DNA from: Ziziphus jujuba
Taxonomy: Eukaryota > Streptophyta > Magnoliopsida > Rosales > Rhamnaceae
Assembly: GCF_031755915.1 (NCBI RefSeq)
Contig: NC_083383.1
Location: 30,917,501 to 30,981,500, forward strand
Reading direction: 5' to 3'
DNA length: 64,000 nucleotides
Made by a program: the position numbers and the translations under genes. The notes under the pieces are model-generated. The model did not search any database and was not told the DNA's origin. It saw nothing but the letters and a program-made list of their open reading frames with translations. Below, in pieces: positions 46,806-60,657 of the stretch (the stretch's first letter is position 1; each line of letters opens with the position of its first letter).

Positions 46806-47866
46806 TTGAACGTATGAGGCATAATAGAGCTCCATATCTGCATATCCCAACGTGATCAGTAGTTCGACACCCTTCAATTCTCTCTTTAATTTCAGCTGTG
46901 TTGTTTTAGGTTACTCTTTTTTGGCTTTTACTATCTTTTATTTTGTTTACAATTACAGTCATTTTGTGGTGTTTCTTTTTAATTGCTATTTTTGTTTGAG
47001 CAGTTGCAGTACATTGCCTTTTGGGGCTGTATTTTAATTTTCCAATCAAATATATGTAAGGAAATTATGTACGCTTAATATATATGTAAGGAAATTAGAA
47101 TCTCTAAGAGAATATATATCTGTATATACATATCTATATCTATATCTATAGGTATATATATTGTGTTTTTTATATATCTAAAATTCATCGGTTAGTAAAA
47201 ATTAAGTTACTACAAGACTGAAATTTGTTAAAAACAAAAATGACAAAAAGAAAAATCACTATAAGTTTAATGTGGGGAAGTGATGTTATTGCAAGAGGAT
47301 GTATATGGAGGATTGGAAATGGATCATCGGTATGTGTCTATGGATCCAATAATATTGAAAACAATGTATTAATGGGATAGCGGTCAAAAGTTGGTCGATA
47401 TTGGACAAATTTATTTATTTATTTCCTTTGAAATTGGATTTTTATTAATTTATTTTTCTCTGAAACAAATAAACTTCTAATATTATTTCACCCCAAAAAA
47501 AAAAAAAAAAAACTCAGAGTATTAGTATAGATATCGTTAATTAATTATATGTCTTTTATATTTAAAAAGTGGTCAAAACAGTAGAGATGTAATTAAGCTG
47601 CATATGAAGGGTTAAAGAAAATTATAAAGTTTCTTTTTTTTTTAACTAATATATTATATATTTAGATATATAAATTTTCTCTTAATTGGACTTACTGTTT
47701 TGGTTTTATTTATTTTCCACCAAAACAAAAATTCTATCATTCGTGTTTTGTATTTATGTTATAAACTTTACAAAAGATGCTACTAATGGTTAATGAATTT
47801 TTTAGGGTAATACTCATGGTTAATGAGTTATTGAATTCTTTCTTCTCCATGTTCTGAATATAAGGG

Positions 47867-47901
<35 letters not shown>

Positions 47902-48077
47902 TCACATTTGGGATTTATTTATTTTTCACCAAAACGAAAATTCTGTCATTCTCGTTTTGTATGTTAAAAACTTTAGAAAAGACGCTACTAATGGTTAATA
48001 AATATTTTTTGGTAATACTCATGGTTAATTAATTATTGAATTCTTTGTTTCTCCATGCTCTGAATATAAGTAAAGGA

Positions 48078-48112
<35 letters not shown>

Positions 48113-49855
48113 CATATTTGGTCTTTTATAATATATATATATATATATACATATATATACATATATATACATATTTGGTCTTTTATAATATATATATATA
48201 TATATGTATATTTGGTCAATATATATATATATATATGTTTGGTCAATAGTAAAGGAAATATATTCAGCACAAAAGAAAATTGTAAAGGGGATGTGTAAGT
48301 AGTTTTCTTGTGGTGATCACCAAAAGTACTACCAATGAAAGCGAGGCTACGCATCCAAAATGGATAGGTATTCTTTTAATAGTGGTCCAGAGCTATTGAT
48401 GATGAGAATTGTTAAATGCAAGAATAATTAATATTTCTTTCCTTTTTCATGTATAAGTTTCTTTTGTATTACCAAAAATAAGTTGCTTTGTAAGTTCCTT
48501 TTGCATTACCAAAACGGTGTTGCCTTTGTATTTTTTGTTTAGTAGGTACGCTCGTTTTGGACATACAATTCTTGGTTTCTCTTTTGGATGAAAGAATATA
48601 CATAATTTGGTTTTAAATTAGTTGTTAGTCAAAATGGTTAATTGTCTTGTAAAATGACAAATTTCCAAGAAAGTTACCAACTTTATTTTCCGAAAACAGT
48701 TAGCTGTACTATTCTTGTATAAGATTTAATATATTTTTTTTAAATGTAAAAATTGGGATCCCAAGTTTTAATATTATAAATTTACCAACAAAATTAATAT
48801 TATAAAAGGGTCTCCAGATTCTCCATTTGCAAATACAATTCTTGTGTCTGTGTGTGTGTCTTTTTTTTCTTTTTTTTTTGTTTTGTGGGGGGGGAGATAA
48901 AACAACTCTTGGGTCTCAAGTGTCATTGAAAAACTACATTTATATAATAGAAGGAAAAATTACAATTAACTAAGTTGTAAATATATTTTCTAAGAAAGTT
49001 GTAAATATTTTAATTATGGTTTTTTTAGTAAACCATATATATTTTTGTCATTTTTCTTTTTATTCTTTTAACAAATTTCAATTAAATAGTAGCTTAGTTT
49101 GTAATAGTTGATGTATTTAAGATTTCAAACCACACACACACACATACAAAAGTAGAATATATATTAATTTCATAGGAGGTTCTAATTTCATTACTTATTT
49201 TTAAGCACATACAGCTATTTAAACAAATTTTTTTTAGAGATATTGTATTAAAAAAATAATTGTTAATCGAAAATCTTAATGCAGCACCAAAAAAAAAAAA
49301 AAAAAAACAAAGCCTGTGATGCCAAAATCATGATGAACATGAGCCTCCTAATGCATCACAGATCGACACCAAAGAAACAATAATGGCTGTAATTGTAAGC
49401 ACATAAATTAAAAGAAAGACTCAACAGCATCTGAAAAGAGGTAAAGAAAAGCAAAAGGAAAACGAGAGTCGTGAAAATTGGTCAATGAGACCCATTCTAT
49501 TTAGGCCATGTAATTTGTCCCTCTCCTTTATTCTGTCTTTGTTGTTTTACCTCAAATATTATTTGTTGTTTATTTGCAAAATAAATTAGGCTCTCATGGT
49601 TAACTCACACAGAAAATGAAAAATAAAACAAAAAATTAAAAAAAAACATAAGAAATAATAAACTAGACATTACCCAAAAAAAAAAAAAAAAGATAATGCC
49701 ATAAAACATAAATACAAAAGTCATTAGTTAAAACTAAACAGGCAAGACATAAGAAAAACGACACTGCTCTAACAAAATGATGTGGTATTTGGGGCCCTGT
49801 CACTTAATATATTTTCCAGGAGTGCCTCAAATTTCTTTTAAGTTCCGAACAACTC
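46806..49855. other. Unit 2 copy of the C1-B' interval
   Basis: It repeats 31238-34283: terminal-exon remnant at 46953-47043, LINE scrap at 47258-47363, tandem 200-bp unit at 47701-48088, and terminal-exon remnant at 49283-49402. The (TA)n tract near 48080 is 4 bp longer than in unit 1. Confidence 0.7.
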
Positions 49856-50272
49856 CTAATTAATTATATTAACGAAAACGAAATAATAAAAATAGTCGAG
49901 GTAAATACAGAACCAAAACAACAAAACTTGAAGCGAAATATGAATGAGATGAAGAAAAATCATTTCAGTCCTCTGAACCAACATGGAGATCTTGATGAGC
50001 TTCCATCGCAAAGCAATGTTTTTGCACAGCATCTTCGCAATTTGATACAAGAAAATTGCGTCAATTAAGATAGCTAAAACAGCGAGCAACATCCCCATTT
50101 TCTTGTAAGCTGTTGCAGGTAAAACTTTTTTCATCATGCCTATGAGAATCACAATCGTCTTGGAGAAAGTGAAGCAGGAAATCATGTTTAAAGCTTTGTT
50201 TTCCATTCTGATCCCCCTCAAATCAAGCTCTTCCATCTTCTCTTCAAGGAATCTCAAATATTCAGCAGACAT
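49856..50272 (-). CDS. B' multi-span membrane protein (unit 2 copy)
   Basis: This is identical in sequence to the 138-residue unit 1 protein, with the same splice acceptor nine bases upstream and the same 205-bp duplicated first exon (50348-50757). Both copies are intact, so gene dosage may be doubled if the duplication is real. Confidence 0.65.
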   Translation of the reverse strand: MSAEYLRFLEEKMEELDLRGIRMENKALNMISCFTFSKTIVILIGMMKKVLPATAYKKMGMLLAVLAILIDAIFLYQIAKMLCKNIALRWKLIKISMLVQRTEMIFLHLIHISLQVLLFWFCIYLDYFYYFVFVNIIN

Positions 50273-50347
50273 CTTGATCTTCTACATTAATAAATTACAT
50301 GGTAGCTGGAGATCAGATTCAGAAACTACTATCTATATATATACACG

Positions 50348-50757
50348 CAATATTCATGAACAAAATAAAAACAGATTCACCAAAAAAGAGACTATAATAA
50401 GAAGAGAGAAAGAGAGTGGACCTTTACTGTATCAGAGACTAGACGGCGCCTGAGTGATTGTGTGAAAAAAGGAAGAGAGAGATAGAGAGAGAGATGCTAG
50501 GGTTTTACTTGCCTTAGAAATGTAAATTTGTTGGTTGCTATATATATACACACAATATTCATGAACAAAATAAAAACAGATTCACCAAAAAAGAGACTAT
50601 AATAAGAAGAGAGAAAGAAAGTGGACCTTTGCTGTATCAGAGACTAGACGGCGCCTGAGTGATTGTGTGAAAAAGAAAGAGAGAGATAGAGAGAGAGATG
50701 CTAGGGTTTTACTTGCCTTAGAAATGTAAATTTGTTGGTTGCTATTTATATATATAT
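50348..50757 (-). promoter_or_regulatory. Duplicated first exon/leader of B' (unit 2)
   Basis: This is a copy of 34776-35185 with both GGCGCCTGAGTG blocks and GATACA|GTAAAG donors. The outer telobox is at 50784-50791. Confidence 0.6.
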
Positions 50758-52548
50758 ATATATATTTATGTACACAATATGGATAGGGTTTTCGGTGCTT
50801 TTTCTATTGCTTTTTACGTTACTTTTAACGGATAAGAGGTGAAAATGAAATTGTCTTAATGCTTTATGTGGGAGTCGGTCAATATTGGTCAATATTTACT
50901 AATTTCTGTTTACTTATATATAAATATATATATATGTATCATTGACTAATTAAAGTGTTTTATATTTTACAAATATGGTCCAGACGGTGGAGAAGCAAGG
51001 ATGACTGATAGATTTAACTAATACTATTTTGGTTTAACAGTGGTAGTTAATTAAACACATTTAGCAAGTAACATGCATACAATGAAAGTTGACCAACTTT
51101 CATCCTCTGTGCCTTCGGCAGTAATTTTTTTTTTTTTTTTCCCAGTGTATAATATAAAGATGCGGTAAGGAAAAATAAGTGATATTAATTGTTTGGCCTT
51201 GGTAAGTTTTAACGTTTTATACTCTTTTTGGGCTCTTTAGCACCTGCATTTACCGAAAGGAAAATAAGTGTTTGTGCTGTATGGGAAGCTGGTAAATTAA
51301 TCAAAAAGGAATATAGATGGAGATATATTAAAGGATATGTCACTAAGATTGTTAAAAACCTGCATTTTCGGGGGGAAAAAAATTATAAAATACTACTAAT
51401 TAAGTTTGGATATATTTATTATTTCAAAAAAAAAAAGAAGATTCATATATATTTTTTACTGTTCCACCAATTTTTTTCTTTTTTGTTAAAATAAAAAATT
51501 GACACAATTGACAAAAGTAAATGTGTTGATGTATATGTGTCGATTAACATAAGAGGCAAAAAATTAAAATCGCCTAGTCATGGTATCTTCCATTTTTGAA
51601 TTTTTTGATTTCTTTTGTCCTTCCCTTATCTTAGTTAAATGGTACACATTGGGTTATTATTATCACATATTTTCTTGGGTGTTACAATTTGCAAATTATA
51701 CACTGGGTAAAAGATTGTCAACCGAAAAAATACATTGGGTAAATATTGTCTTTCTTCCAATTTCACCTTAGTAATTGGGTACATACACGTAAACGTTGTG
51801 CAACGATTCGGGTTAACATTCACAACATGCCCAATTAATTAGCATACCTATTAAGGGAACAAAGATAAATGTATTTAGATTTCACCCAAACAAAAATAAA
51901 AAAAAGGATAAATTTCGGGATTTGTAATTTTCAATATTAAAAAAGGGTCTCCAGGTAATCCTTTTGGGTATACACTTTTGGGTCTTTTATGTTATTGAAA
52001 AATTAGACTTTTATAAATTATAGGCTGAAAAATAAATAGGCCAATTGAAGTTGAAAATATTTTAATTATGACTCTGTTTTACTAACCCATATTTTGTGAT
52101 GTCATTAAAGTAACATAATTTGTAATAATTGATGCATTTAAGATAACCGAACACAAAAATAAATATATATTTCCATTGGAGATTCATATATTAAAAGCAC
52201 GTACTACTAAATTTGTAATATTAATTGATGCATTTAAGATAACAAACACAAAAATAAAAATAAAATATATTCCGTTGGAGATTCTAATTTCCTTACTTAT
52301 ATATTAAAAGCACATATTACTTATAAAGTGCATTAATGATAAACAAATTAAAGTTCGTGCATGATTAACATCCAACCCCAAAAAGCAGTGTACGGTAATT
52401 GTGTAAATATGATGAACATGAGCACAGCCAAATTCATCAATCATACCGAAGAAACACCATTAATGGCTGTAATTGTGAAACACAAAAAAAAAAAAAAAAA
52501 AAAAAATAGAAGGAAACAGAAAGACTAAACAGAACAACGAGAAGGTGC
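50758..52548. other. Unit 2 copy of the B'-C2 interval
   Basis: It repeats 35186-36976, including the upstream module (about 50832-50892) and the terminal-exon remnant (about 52362-52487). No gene is seen. Confidence 0.6.
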
Positions 52549-53189
52549 TCATGTTGGGGTTGAGATATCGGAGGTGCAAAGAGGCCAATGGGCAATAATC
52601 GTCAAGTAATAAGACCCCAAAACTGTGTAGGTAAAAAAAAAGAAAAAAAGAAAAAAAAAAAAGAAGTTAAATAAGAAGAAAGAATGAAATATGAGACAAT
52701 AAAAACAAAATGCAACAAAATGAAAATGGTGGTTTTTATGTATTACCATGGTGATAAAGGCAGATTCAGAAATCTGACACTTAAGAATATGACGTTGGAG
52801 TGCAAAAGGGGTTAATGATGCTTCATAGATGCAAAGATAATAATCCTCTATTTCGTACCTGCAAATTAATTAAGAATATTAATGCTAAATGTTTTATGTG
52901 ATTTTTTTTAAAAAAGAAAAAAAGAAAAAAGAAGAAGATGAGAAAAAAATAGAAAAATATTGATAAACTTACAGAAACCGAATGGTATAGAGGATGAATC
53001 CATTCAAGAACAAGAGGATGGTAAGGATTGAAATGTAAGGATGTGGGGAGTAATATAGAGTGGATTCAATGAGTGCTGGAAATCCTAAATAAAATAAAAC
53101 CACTGTGTATAACACATAAACGGAAATGAATGAAGCTTTTTTATTTCGATGAAATTGAAGAAAGCCTTCAAAATGGCTTTGATATCCAT
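52549..53189 (-). pseudogene. Family-C gene C2, frameshifted (unit 2 copy)
   Basis: Exon 1 is 52973-53189, exon 2 52747-52858, and exon 3 starts at 52622. The A-tract frameshift near 53139 is the same as in unit 1. Confidence 0.65.
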
Positions 53190-53346
53190 TTCAGTATATG
53201 GTTTCAGGGTGAGAGAGTGAGAGTTTTGAATGTCGCTGTAATGAGAAAATATATTAAAGCCCCACAATAGATAGGGTTTTGAGAAAGAGAGAAAAGTTGA
53301 ATCGGATAAAATTGAAAAAAACAATATTGTCTTAATGAGAGAGTAC

Positions 53347-56300
53347 TGTCAGGACCCGTCCAGAATTCCTCCTCCGGAACCCTAGACAGCCCTGATCCCA
53401 GGGAAATACCACCGAACTTTCCAACGGAAAAGCCGGCAGCACCTCCCCTAAGGGATTTACTTACCACAAATTTACCTGCACTGAAAACACACTTCAAAAA
53501 TATCCCCTTATTCCTCCCACAAACTACAAATTGGTTCCACAAATTTCAGCACTTCAAAACAAAAATACAGTAATCCAGTGCAAGATAAATACAATAAGAG
53601 TGAAAGAAATAGTACAACTGCAATAAAGAAGAACAGGGTACTTCACGAAGTAAAACAGCGATGAAGATCAAGTCCGCTCTGGATGAACACTGACAACCTG
53701 GTACCTAGAGGAACGGAATTTAAGAGTGTGAGATGCTAATCATCTCAGTGAGCGACCCTACTACTATACCATATAATATCACAGTAATAAGTATAAATAA
53801 TAATTATTTGGAAATAATAATTTCTCTCAAAACCCTTACAATTCTCTCAGTTGGAAAGGTTCCCCTTTTAAAACATTTTCACAAAACCCTTTATTCAGTA
53901 ATAATTAATTTTATTTTTCCAATACAGTTTCCAAACATTTTATTTTTAAAACACAATTCTGAAAATCATTTGATGCACCCACTATATACCAGTGGCGCCA
54001 GAGTACCCAGCGTCCCGAGGTACTGCCAGACAGGAGGTTATAGAGAGAAACCGGCATACGGTCGCGTGGCGTCCCACAGCGCCGCTGCTAACCTGGTGTC
54101 CCGGCCAAAGGGGGGTGGCCGCCCTCTCCGATGGCATCCACAGGACACCCTCATAATATTAACCGCGCGCTACTCACACCCACCTGCGCGCTAATCACAT
54201 CACCTGCGCGCTAATCACACCCACCTACGCGCTAATCACAACCGTGTGCACACTAACCATATCACATAATCAGAACACCAGTACGTGCACGGTGCATCTA
54301 AAAATTATAAAATCCATAAATTTAAATCATAAAACAAATTTCACATTTTTCATAAGCATAGCGGGCATAATCCATCCGCTTGAACCGGGAAATTCTCCAC
54401 AATTTCCTTATAATCCATACCATAAATTCCATGATTTTCAAATCCACCAACTTCCAAATCCATCAATTCAAATATCCACATTTTCCCAATAGCATAAATA
54501 ATTTCTCGAAATATCATAATCAAATCTCATAATATTCCATGGGCATATTTTATAAAAATTGAAATCACCAATATAACCAAATATTTTCTTTGAAATATTT
54601 GAAAATCAAATCATGCCCAATTTACCATTAAAACCACACCAATTTCAAAATCCTCAAAACCATAAAATAATTCCACATGGCATAAATTTGTAGAATTCGC
54701 ATTTTCTTAAATCCAATAAATTCATAAATAATTCTACAATAAATCCAATAAATATTTGGCACATAGAAATTAAATTCCAAATATTTAAATCACACATAAT
54801 ATATTCACCAATTAAATTCCCAAAATTAATTTGAAGGTGGGTCACTCACCTGGAGCACGCAATTAACCCATGATCCACTACGGGATCAATTCTACGATTC
54901 ACTGGTGCTCCTAGAACAAAATTCACAGACAGTCAAATAAATTAATATTTTAATCGGGTAAATAATACCCGGTACCCGGGGGTAAAACACAAACGTTATC
55001 TAGAATTTACGAGTTATATACCGAATCGAAGCTCGCGTGATGAGGATCACGGATTCGGTCTTACTTTCCGGTGATCGGACCCGACGGGGTCGGAATCTCG
55101 CCGGAAAGCTTTTCGAGTTTCGGCTCCGCAATTCTCCCAAACCGTCGCGAATTGGCGGAAACGGAAGTCGGATTTGGGTTCAGGAGGTCGAACACTGCGG
55201 ACTGGAGCTGGCCGGATGTAACACCCCGTCCCGAATCGCACCGAAATCCGTGCACGTTGACCGATGTTGACCGTTGACCGAAGGGGTCAAAAGTTGACGT
55301 TTTGACTCGGTGGGAATTTCGAGTTGACCAGGGTACCGTGGCGAAGTGCATGACGCCCTGAGTTCGTAGACTAGTAGCACGTCGAAAACGGAGCTACGGT
55401 TTGAAAGTTATGGGCAAAACAAGTTGAAGTGTAAACTGTCTAAAAGGTGCCGGGAGTTGACTTTTTCTTGTGATGTAATTGTGAGTTGACTCTTGTATGG
55501 TTGTAAAGTACTCGTCGATACGAGTTCATAGACTAGCGGCACGCTTAAATCGGACATGTGGTTAAAAAGTTATGGACGTTTGAAGTTTACCGGATACCGT
55601 ATTATTTTAATGTTTTTGGGTCGTGAACAGTGAAATGCCACGTGTCAGCTTCTGAGTGGTCCACGTGGCATGAACAGTGTCACGCAGGGTTTTAATTTTG
55701 AAAAACTCTCGGGAAAGAGAGAGAAGAGAGAGAAGAGAGAGAAAGAGAGAGAGAAAGAAAGAGAGAGAGAAAAATATTATGGGATTTGATTATGATATTT
55801 CGAGAAATTATTTATGCTTGGAAAAAAATGTGGATATTTGAATTGATGGATTTGGGAGTTGGTGGATTTGAAAATCATGGGATTTATGGTATTAATTATA
55901 AGGAAATTGTGGAGAATTTCCCGGTTCAAGCGGATGGATTATGCCCGCTATGCTTATGAAAGATGTGAAATTTGTTTTATAATTTAAAATTGTGAAATTT
56001 ATCATTTAGATGCGCGCTAATCACATCACCTGCTAACCTGGTGTTCTGTTTATATGTGATATGGTTAGTGTGCACACGGTTGTGATTAGCGCGCAGGTGG
56101 GTGTGATTAGCGCGCAGGTGATGTGATTAGCGCGCAGGTGGGTGTGAGTAGTGCGCGGTTGATATTATGAGGGTGTCCTGTGGATGCCATCGGAGAGGGC
56201 GGCCACCCCCCATTGGCCGGGACACCAGGTTAGCAGTGGCGCAGTGGGACGCCACGCGACCGTATGCCGGTTTCTTTCTATAACCTCCTGTCTGGCGGTA

Positions 56301-58102
56301 CCTTGGGACGCTGGGTACTGTTGGCGCCACTGGTATATAGTGGGTGCATCAACTGATTTCGGAACTGTGTTTTAAGAATAAAATGTTTTAAAACTGTATT
56401 GGAATTAAAATTACTATTACTGTTCGGATATTTATTTGATGTCTTGGTTTTCGAGGAATATGAATAAAGGGTTTTGTGAAAAGGTTTTAAAAGGGGAACC
56501 TTTCCAACTGAGAGAATTGTAAGGGTTTTGAGAGAAAATATTATTTCCAAATAATTATTATTTATATACCTATTACCGTGGTATTATATTGTATAGTAGA
56601 TAGGGTCGCTCACTGAGATGATTAGCATCTCACACTCTTAAATTCCGTTCCTCTAGGTACCAGGTTGTCGGTGTTCATTCGGAGCGGACTTGATCTTCAT
56701 CGCTGTTTTACTTCGTGAAGTACCCTGTTCTTCTTTATTGCGGTTGTACTATTTCTTTCATTCTTGTTGTATTTATTTTGCACTGGATTACTGTATTTAT
56801 ATTGAAGTGCTGGAATTTGTGGAAACAATTTGTAGTCTGTGGGAGGAATAAGGGGATGTTGTTAGAAGTGTGTTTTCAGTGCAGGTAATTTGTGGTAAGT
56901 AAATCCCTTAGGGGAGGCTCTGCCGGATTTTCCGTTGGAGGGTTCGGTAGAGTTTCCCTGGGATCAGGGCTGTCTAGGGTTCCGGGGAAGGAATTCTGGA
57001 CGGGTCCTGACACCGGAATTTCGGGTACTCGTCGGAACAGTATTTTCCGGCGGGCCACCGCGGTCACAGGCAACCGTCGCCGGCGGCGCGTGCGTGCGGT
57101 GGCCGTTGGCTGTGAAATTTTGCAGACTTGTAGATTGTGAGGAGAGCAATCCAACGAGACCGACGGTGAGCAAAACGGAGGTCGGACGGCGAAGAAATCA
57201 CCGTTTGAAGATTTCCGACCCCTCGCCGGAAAACGCTCCAATCCCGGCGCGTCGGTGGTTCGATGGCCGTGATTTTTGGTGGGTAGGCCGGACTTGAGGA
57301 GAGGATCAAGGCTGTCAGGCGCGTGTGGCCGGAAAATGGCCGGAACAGTGCCGATTCGCGATGGCCGGCGGTGGAGGGGGAAAAATCGCCGCCAAACTTC
57401 GGAGGTCCGATCCGGGCGCGTCCGGCGGCCGTGCGCCGTGAAATTTGGAGGTTTTGCCGGAAATGAGGTGGGCAATCTGGCTGGCCGGCGCATGTACAGT
57501 AACTAGGCCGGAAAACATGAAAATGACCGGCGGCCGGTGACTCTCTCTCTCTCCTCTCTCTCTTTCTCTCTCCTCTCTCTCTCTTTCTCTCTTTTCCCCG
57601 AGTGTTTTAACAAATAAAACCCCTGCGTGACACTGTTTATGCCACGTGGATCACTCAGAAGCTGACATGTGGCATTTCACTGTTCACCGACCCAAAAACA
57701 TTAAAATAATACGGTATCCGGTAAACTTCAAACGTCCATAACTTTTTAACCGGATGTCCGTTTTGAGCGTGCCGCTAGTCTGTGAACTCGTATCGACGAG
57801 CACTTCACAACCATGCATGAGTCAAAGCTCAATTCCCCATAAACAAAAAGTGAACTCCGGCACCCCTTGGACAGTTTGGACCGCAACTTGTTTCGTCCAT
57901 AACTTTCAAACCGTAGCTCCGTTTTCGACGTGCTACCAGTCTACGAACTCGTGGCATCGTGCACTTCGCCACGGTACCCTAGTCAACTCAAAATTCTCAC
58001 CGAGTAAAAAAAAGTCAACTTTTGACCCCTTCGTTCAACGGTCAACGGTCAACCTCGGTCAACGTGCACGGATTCCGGTGCGATTTGGGACGGGGTGTTA
58101 CA
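53347..58102 (-). mobile_element. Outer solo LTR with nested solo LTR (unit 2)
   Basis: Same structure as 37775-42537. It is 7 bp shorter because of the inner LTR. Confidence 0.85.
55217..57012 (+). mobile_element. Inner solo LTR (unit 2)
   Basis: It is flanked by CCGGA at 55212-55216 and 57013-57017. One GTTGACC unit is missing relative to unit 1 (near 55267), making it 1796 bp. Confidence 0.9.
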
Positions 58103-59878
58103 ATACTGCTAAAAAATTGGTCAATATTATAAGACACACATTTATTCATTTATTTTCTTTCAAATTGGACTTTTATACAGTTTGGATTTTATTTGTTTAT
58201 CTCATAAATAAATAAACGGTCATTGTCATTTTCTCTAATTATTATTTCATCCCAAAAAAAAAAAGAGTATTATTGTTTCTCACTTTGATAAAGGGAATTT
58301 TCTTTAGTATTTTCTTCTAATTTATGTTTATGCTGCTTTTTTAGTTACATTATGCAACCCAAATTACTTGTGTTTTTCTTTCATAATCTCTTCCAAATTA
58401 ATTAGTTGTGCCCCACAAATTACATCATCCCAACAATTGCTATACAAAATAAACGTTATAATTCCATTCCCTTTTCTTGTATAAGTTCCGCTTTTCATAA
58501 CTTTCAGTATAAAAGGGTTTCTCTCAGTGCCTCCTTTTGGATATACAATCCTTGGGTCTCTTTTATATACAAACAACTGAAAATTAAATACTTAATTTTT
58601 ATAATAAATGCTTAAATTAAGTTGCAAATATTATAATAGATACATCACCTTGTAACCTTTATCTCTTTTGATATAGTTTTACAACTATTTTGGTTGCTTG
58701 AATTATCACTTGTATAACAATCATATACATACAACATTTTAGAATTGCTATGGCGGCTTTTTTGTAGTCTTCGTTATACTGAGTGGATTGGTACATTATC
58801 ATATACATCTCTTATTTTCTTAATTTTTTGCATTCATATTAATTGCTTAGAAAGAAAACTCCACTCAAAGATGGCAATAGGAAATAAACATTACCATATA
58901 CGTGCTATTATGGCGACTGAGAGAACTATATTTTAACTTGCATTTTAAGTTTCCAGGATAAACTCATATACATGTATAATATATTAATTATACTGTTATT
59001 ATAATCCATCGTTAATTAATTATATGTCTTTTATGTTTTGAAAAATGCTGGTCAAAACCGCAGAGAAGTAATTGAGCATTGGACATGAAGGATTGAAGAA
59101 AATAATCAAATATATATGTGTGTGTGGGTGTGGGTGTGTATTCTCGTTATAGAGATGGAATGTATAAAGTATTTTTCTTGTAGTGATCATCAAAAGTACT
59201 AAAAATGAAAGCTAGGCTAGGGATCCAAAACACATAGCAACAATTATTATTATTTTTTAAATTGCAATTGCATTGAAAAGCCGAAAGAGAACCCAGAGAG
59301 AGCACCTGTCTCCTCCGAAAATAAAAGAGCAAACATAAAAAAGAGGAAGCTCCCTCAAAGACAAAATTAATTAATGCTTCTTTCCTTTATATGTGTAAGC
59401 TCCTTTTGTGTTACCCAAAAAAAGTAAAAAACGAAAAAGAAAAAAAAGGTTGCTTTTGCATATATATATATATATATATATATATTGGGTTTTTCTTTTG
59501 GACCAAAGAATACATGTTTTGTTTTAAACTAGATGCTAGTTAAATTGGTTAATTGTCTTGCGTAATGACAAATTTCCTAGAACTTAATGATCATGTAGAA
59601 TATATATATATATATATATATCAATGTCCGTATAAGATTTAATATTTTTTCTTAATGTAAAAAAGATAAGCACTTTGCATTTTGATTTTCCTGCCTAAAA
59701 TCATTATTATTTTATATAATATATCATTCATTATATGAATGTTTAGGTTATCATCTGATGTAGCTTCTTCTTAATATATACATATATATATATATTGATG
59801 ATTTTATTTCAAAAAAAAAAACTTTATATATTAGTCAATTTCGTTTTGTACAACTAGTTCTCACAAAACACACATTAC

Positions 59879-59918
<40 letters not shown>

Positions 59919-59960
59919 GTTGTCATAAAACATAGATACAAAACAGGCAAAGTATGAGAA
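58103..59960. other. Unit 2 copy of 42538-44393
   Basis: Same modules as in unit 1. (TA)n tracts near 59460 and 59600 are together 4 bp longer. No gene is seen. Confidence 0.6.
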
Positions 59961-60282
59961 ATGACACCGTCAGGTTGAAACAAAATGATGTACGTGGTAT
60001 CTGGGGCACGGTCCCCTAATATCATTTCTAGTAGAAGTGCATCAAATTTCTTGTAAATTCCTAGTAATTATTAAGGAAAATAGAAAAAATGCAAATAGAC
60101 CACGAAAATACAGGGCGAAAAGGAATGAAATGAATTAGAGAAATCATAGCATGCCTCTCAATCAATTGGGACATCTTCATGAGCTTCCATTTCATAGCAA
60201 TGTGTTTGCACTGTATTTTAGCAATTTGATACAAGAAAATTGCATCAATTAAGAGAGCTAAAATAGCTATCAACATCCCCAT
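59961..60282 (-). pseudogene. 5'-truncated B' paralogue (unit 2)
   Basis: This repeats the 73-residue truncated frame (60061-60282) next to the (AAT)n microsatellite. Unit 2 ends about 190 bases further on in a (CA)n tract. Confidence 0.65.
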
Positions 60283-60453
60283 TTAATAATAATAATAATA
60301 ATGATAATAATCATGTAATAAGACAAAAGAGAAAATGGTTCCCTTTAGGATAGAATTTAACCTTTAAATATTTTTTTAATCCTTTTAATAGGGTGAACAT
60401 GATTTTACACCCCGACTTTTATGGTCCTACATGTCATTGGAAATTATATTTCT

Positions 60454-60468
<15 letters not shown>

Positions 60469-60489
<21 letters not shown>

Positions 60490-60657
60490 GAATATTATAG
60501 GCTGAAAAATTACATCTGATTTTGTATATTTTTCAATAGGAAAGGTTTTCATATATAAGGCGCAACTTTTGAACAATTGATATGCAAATTAATCTTGGCT
60601 TCTAAAGAAACTAAAATATTAAGTAGTGGGCAAAGATATTGTTTTGATATTTCTCTC
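60469..60657. other. Unique sequence after the duplication
   Basis: A (TA)n tract follows the (CA)n end of unit 2, then TTATAGGCTGAAAAATTACAT, a piece of the dispersed module tail. This is the B2 3' flank. Confidence 0.4.

Larger units (their letters stand above)
44905..60468. repeat. Tandem duplication, unit 2 (15564 bp)
   Basis: This is the direct repeat of unit 1. It starts inside the decayed B' paralogue, directly after (CA)n, and ends in a shorter (CA)n followed by (TA)n and unique sequence. Genes, solo LTRs and pseudogenes of unit 1 are all present again. Either a very recent duplication or an assembly/haplotype artefact would look like this. Confidence 0.95.
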
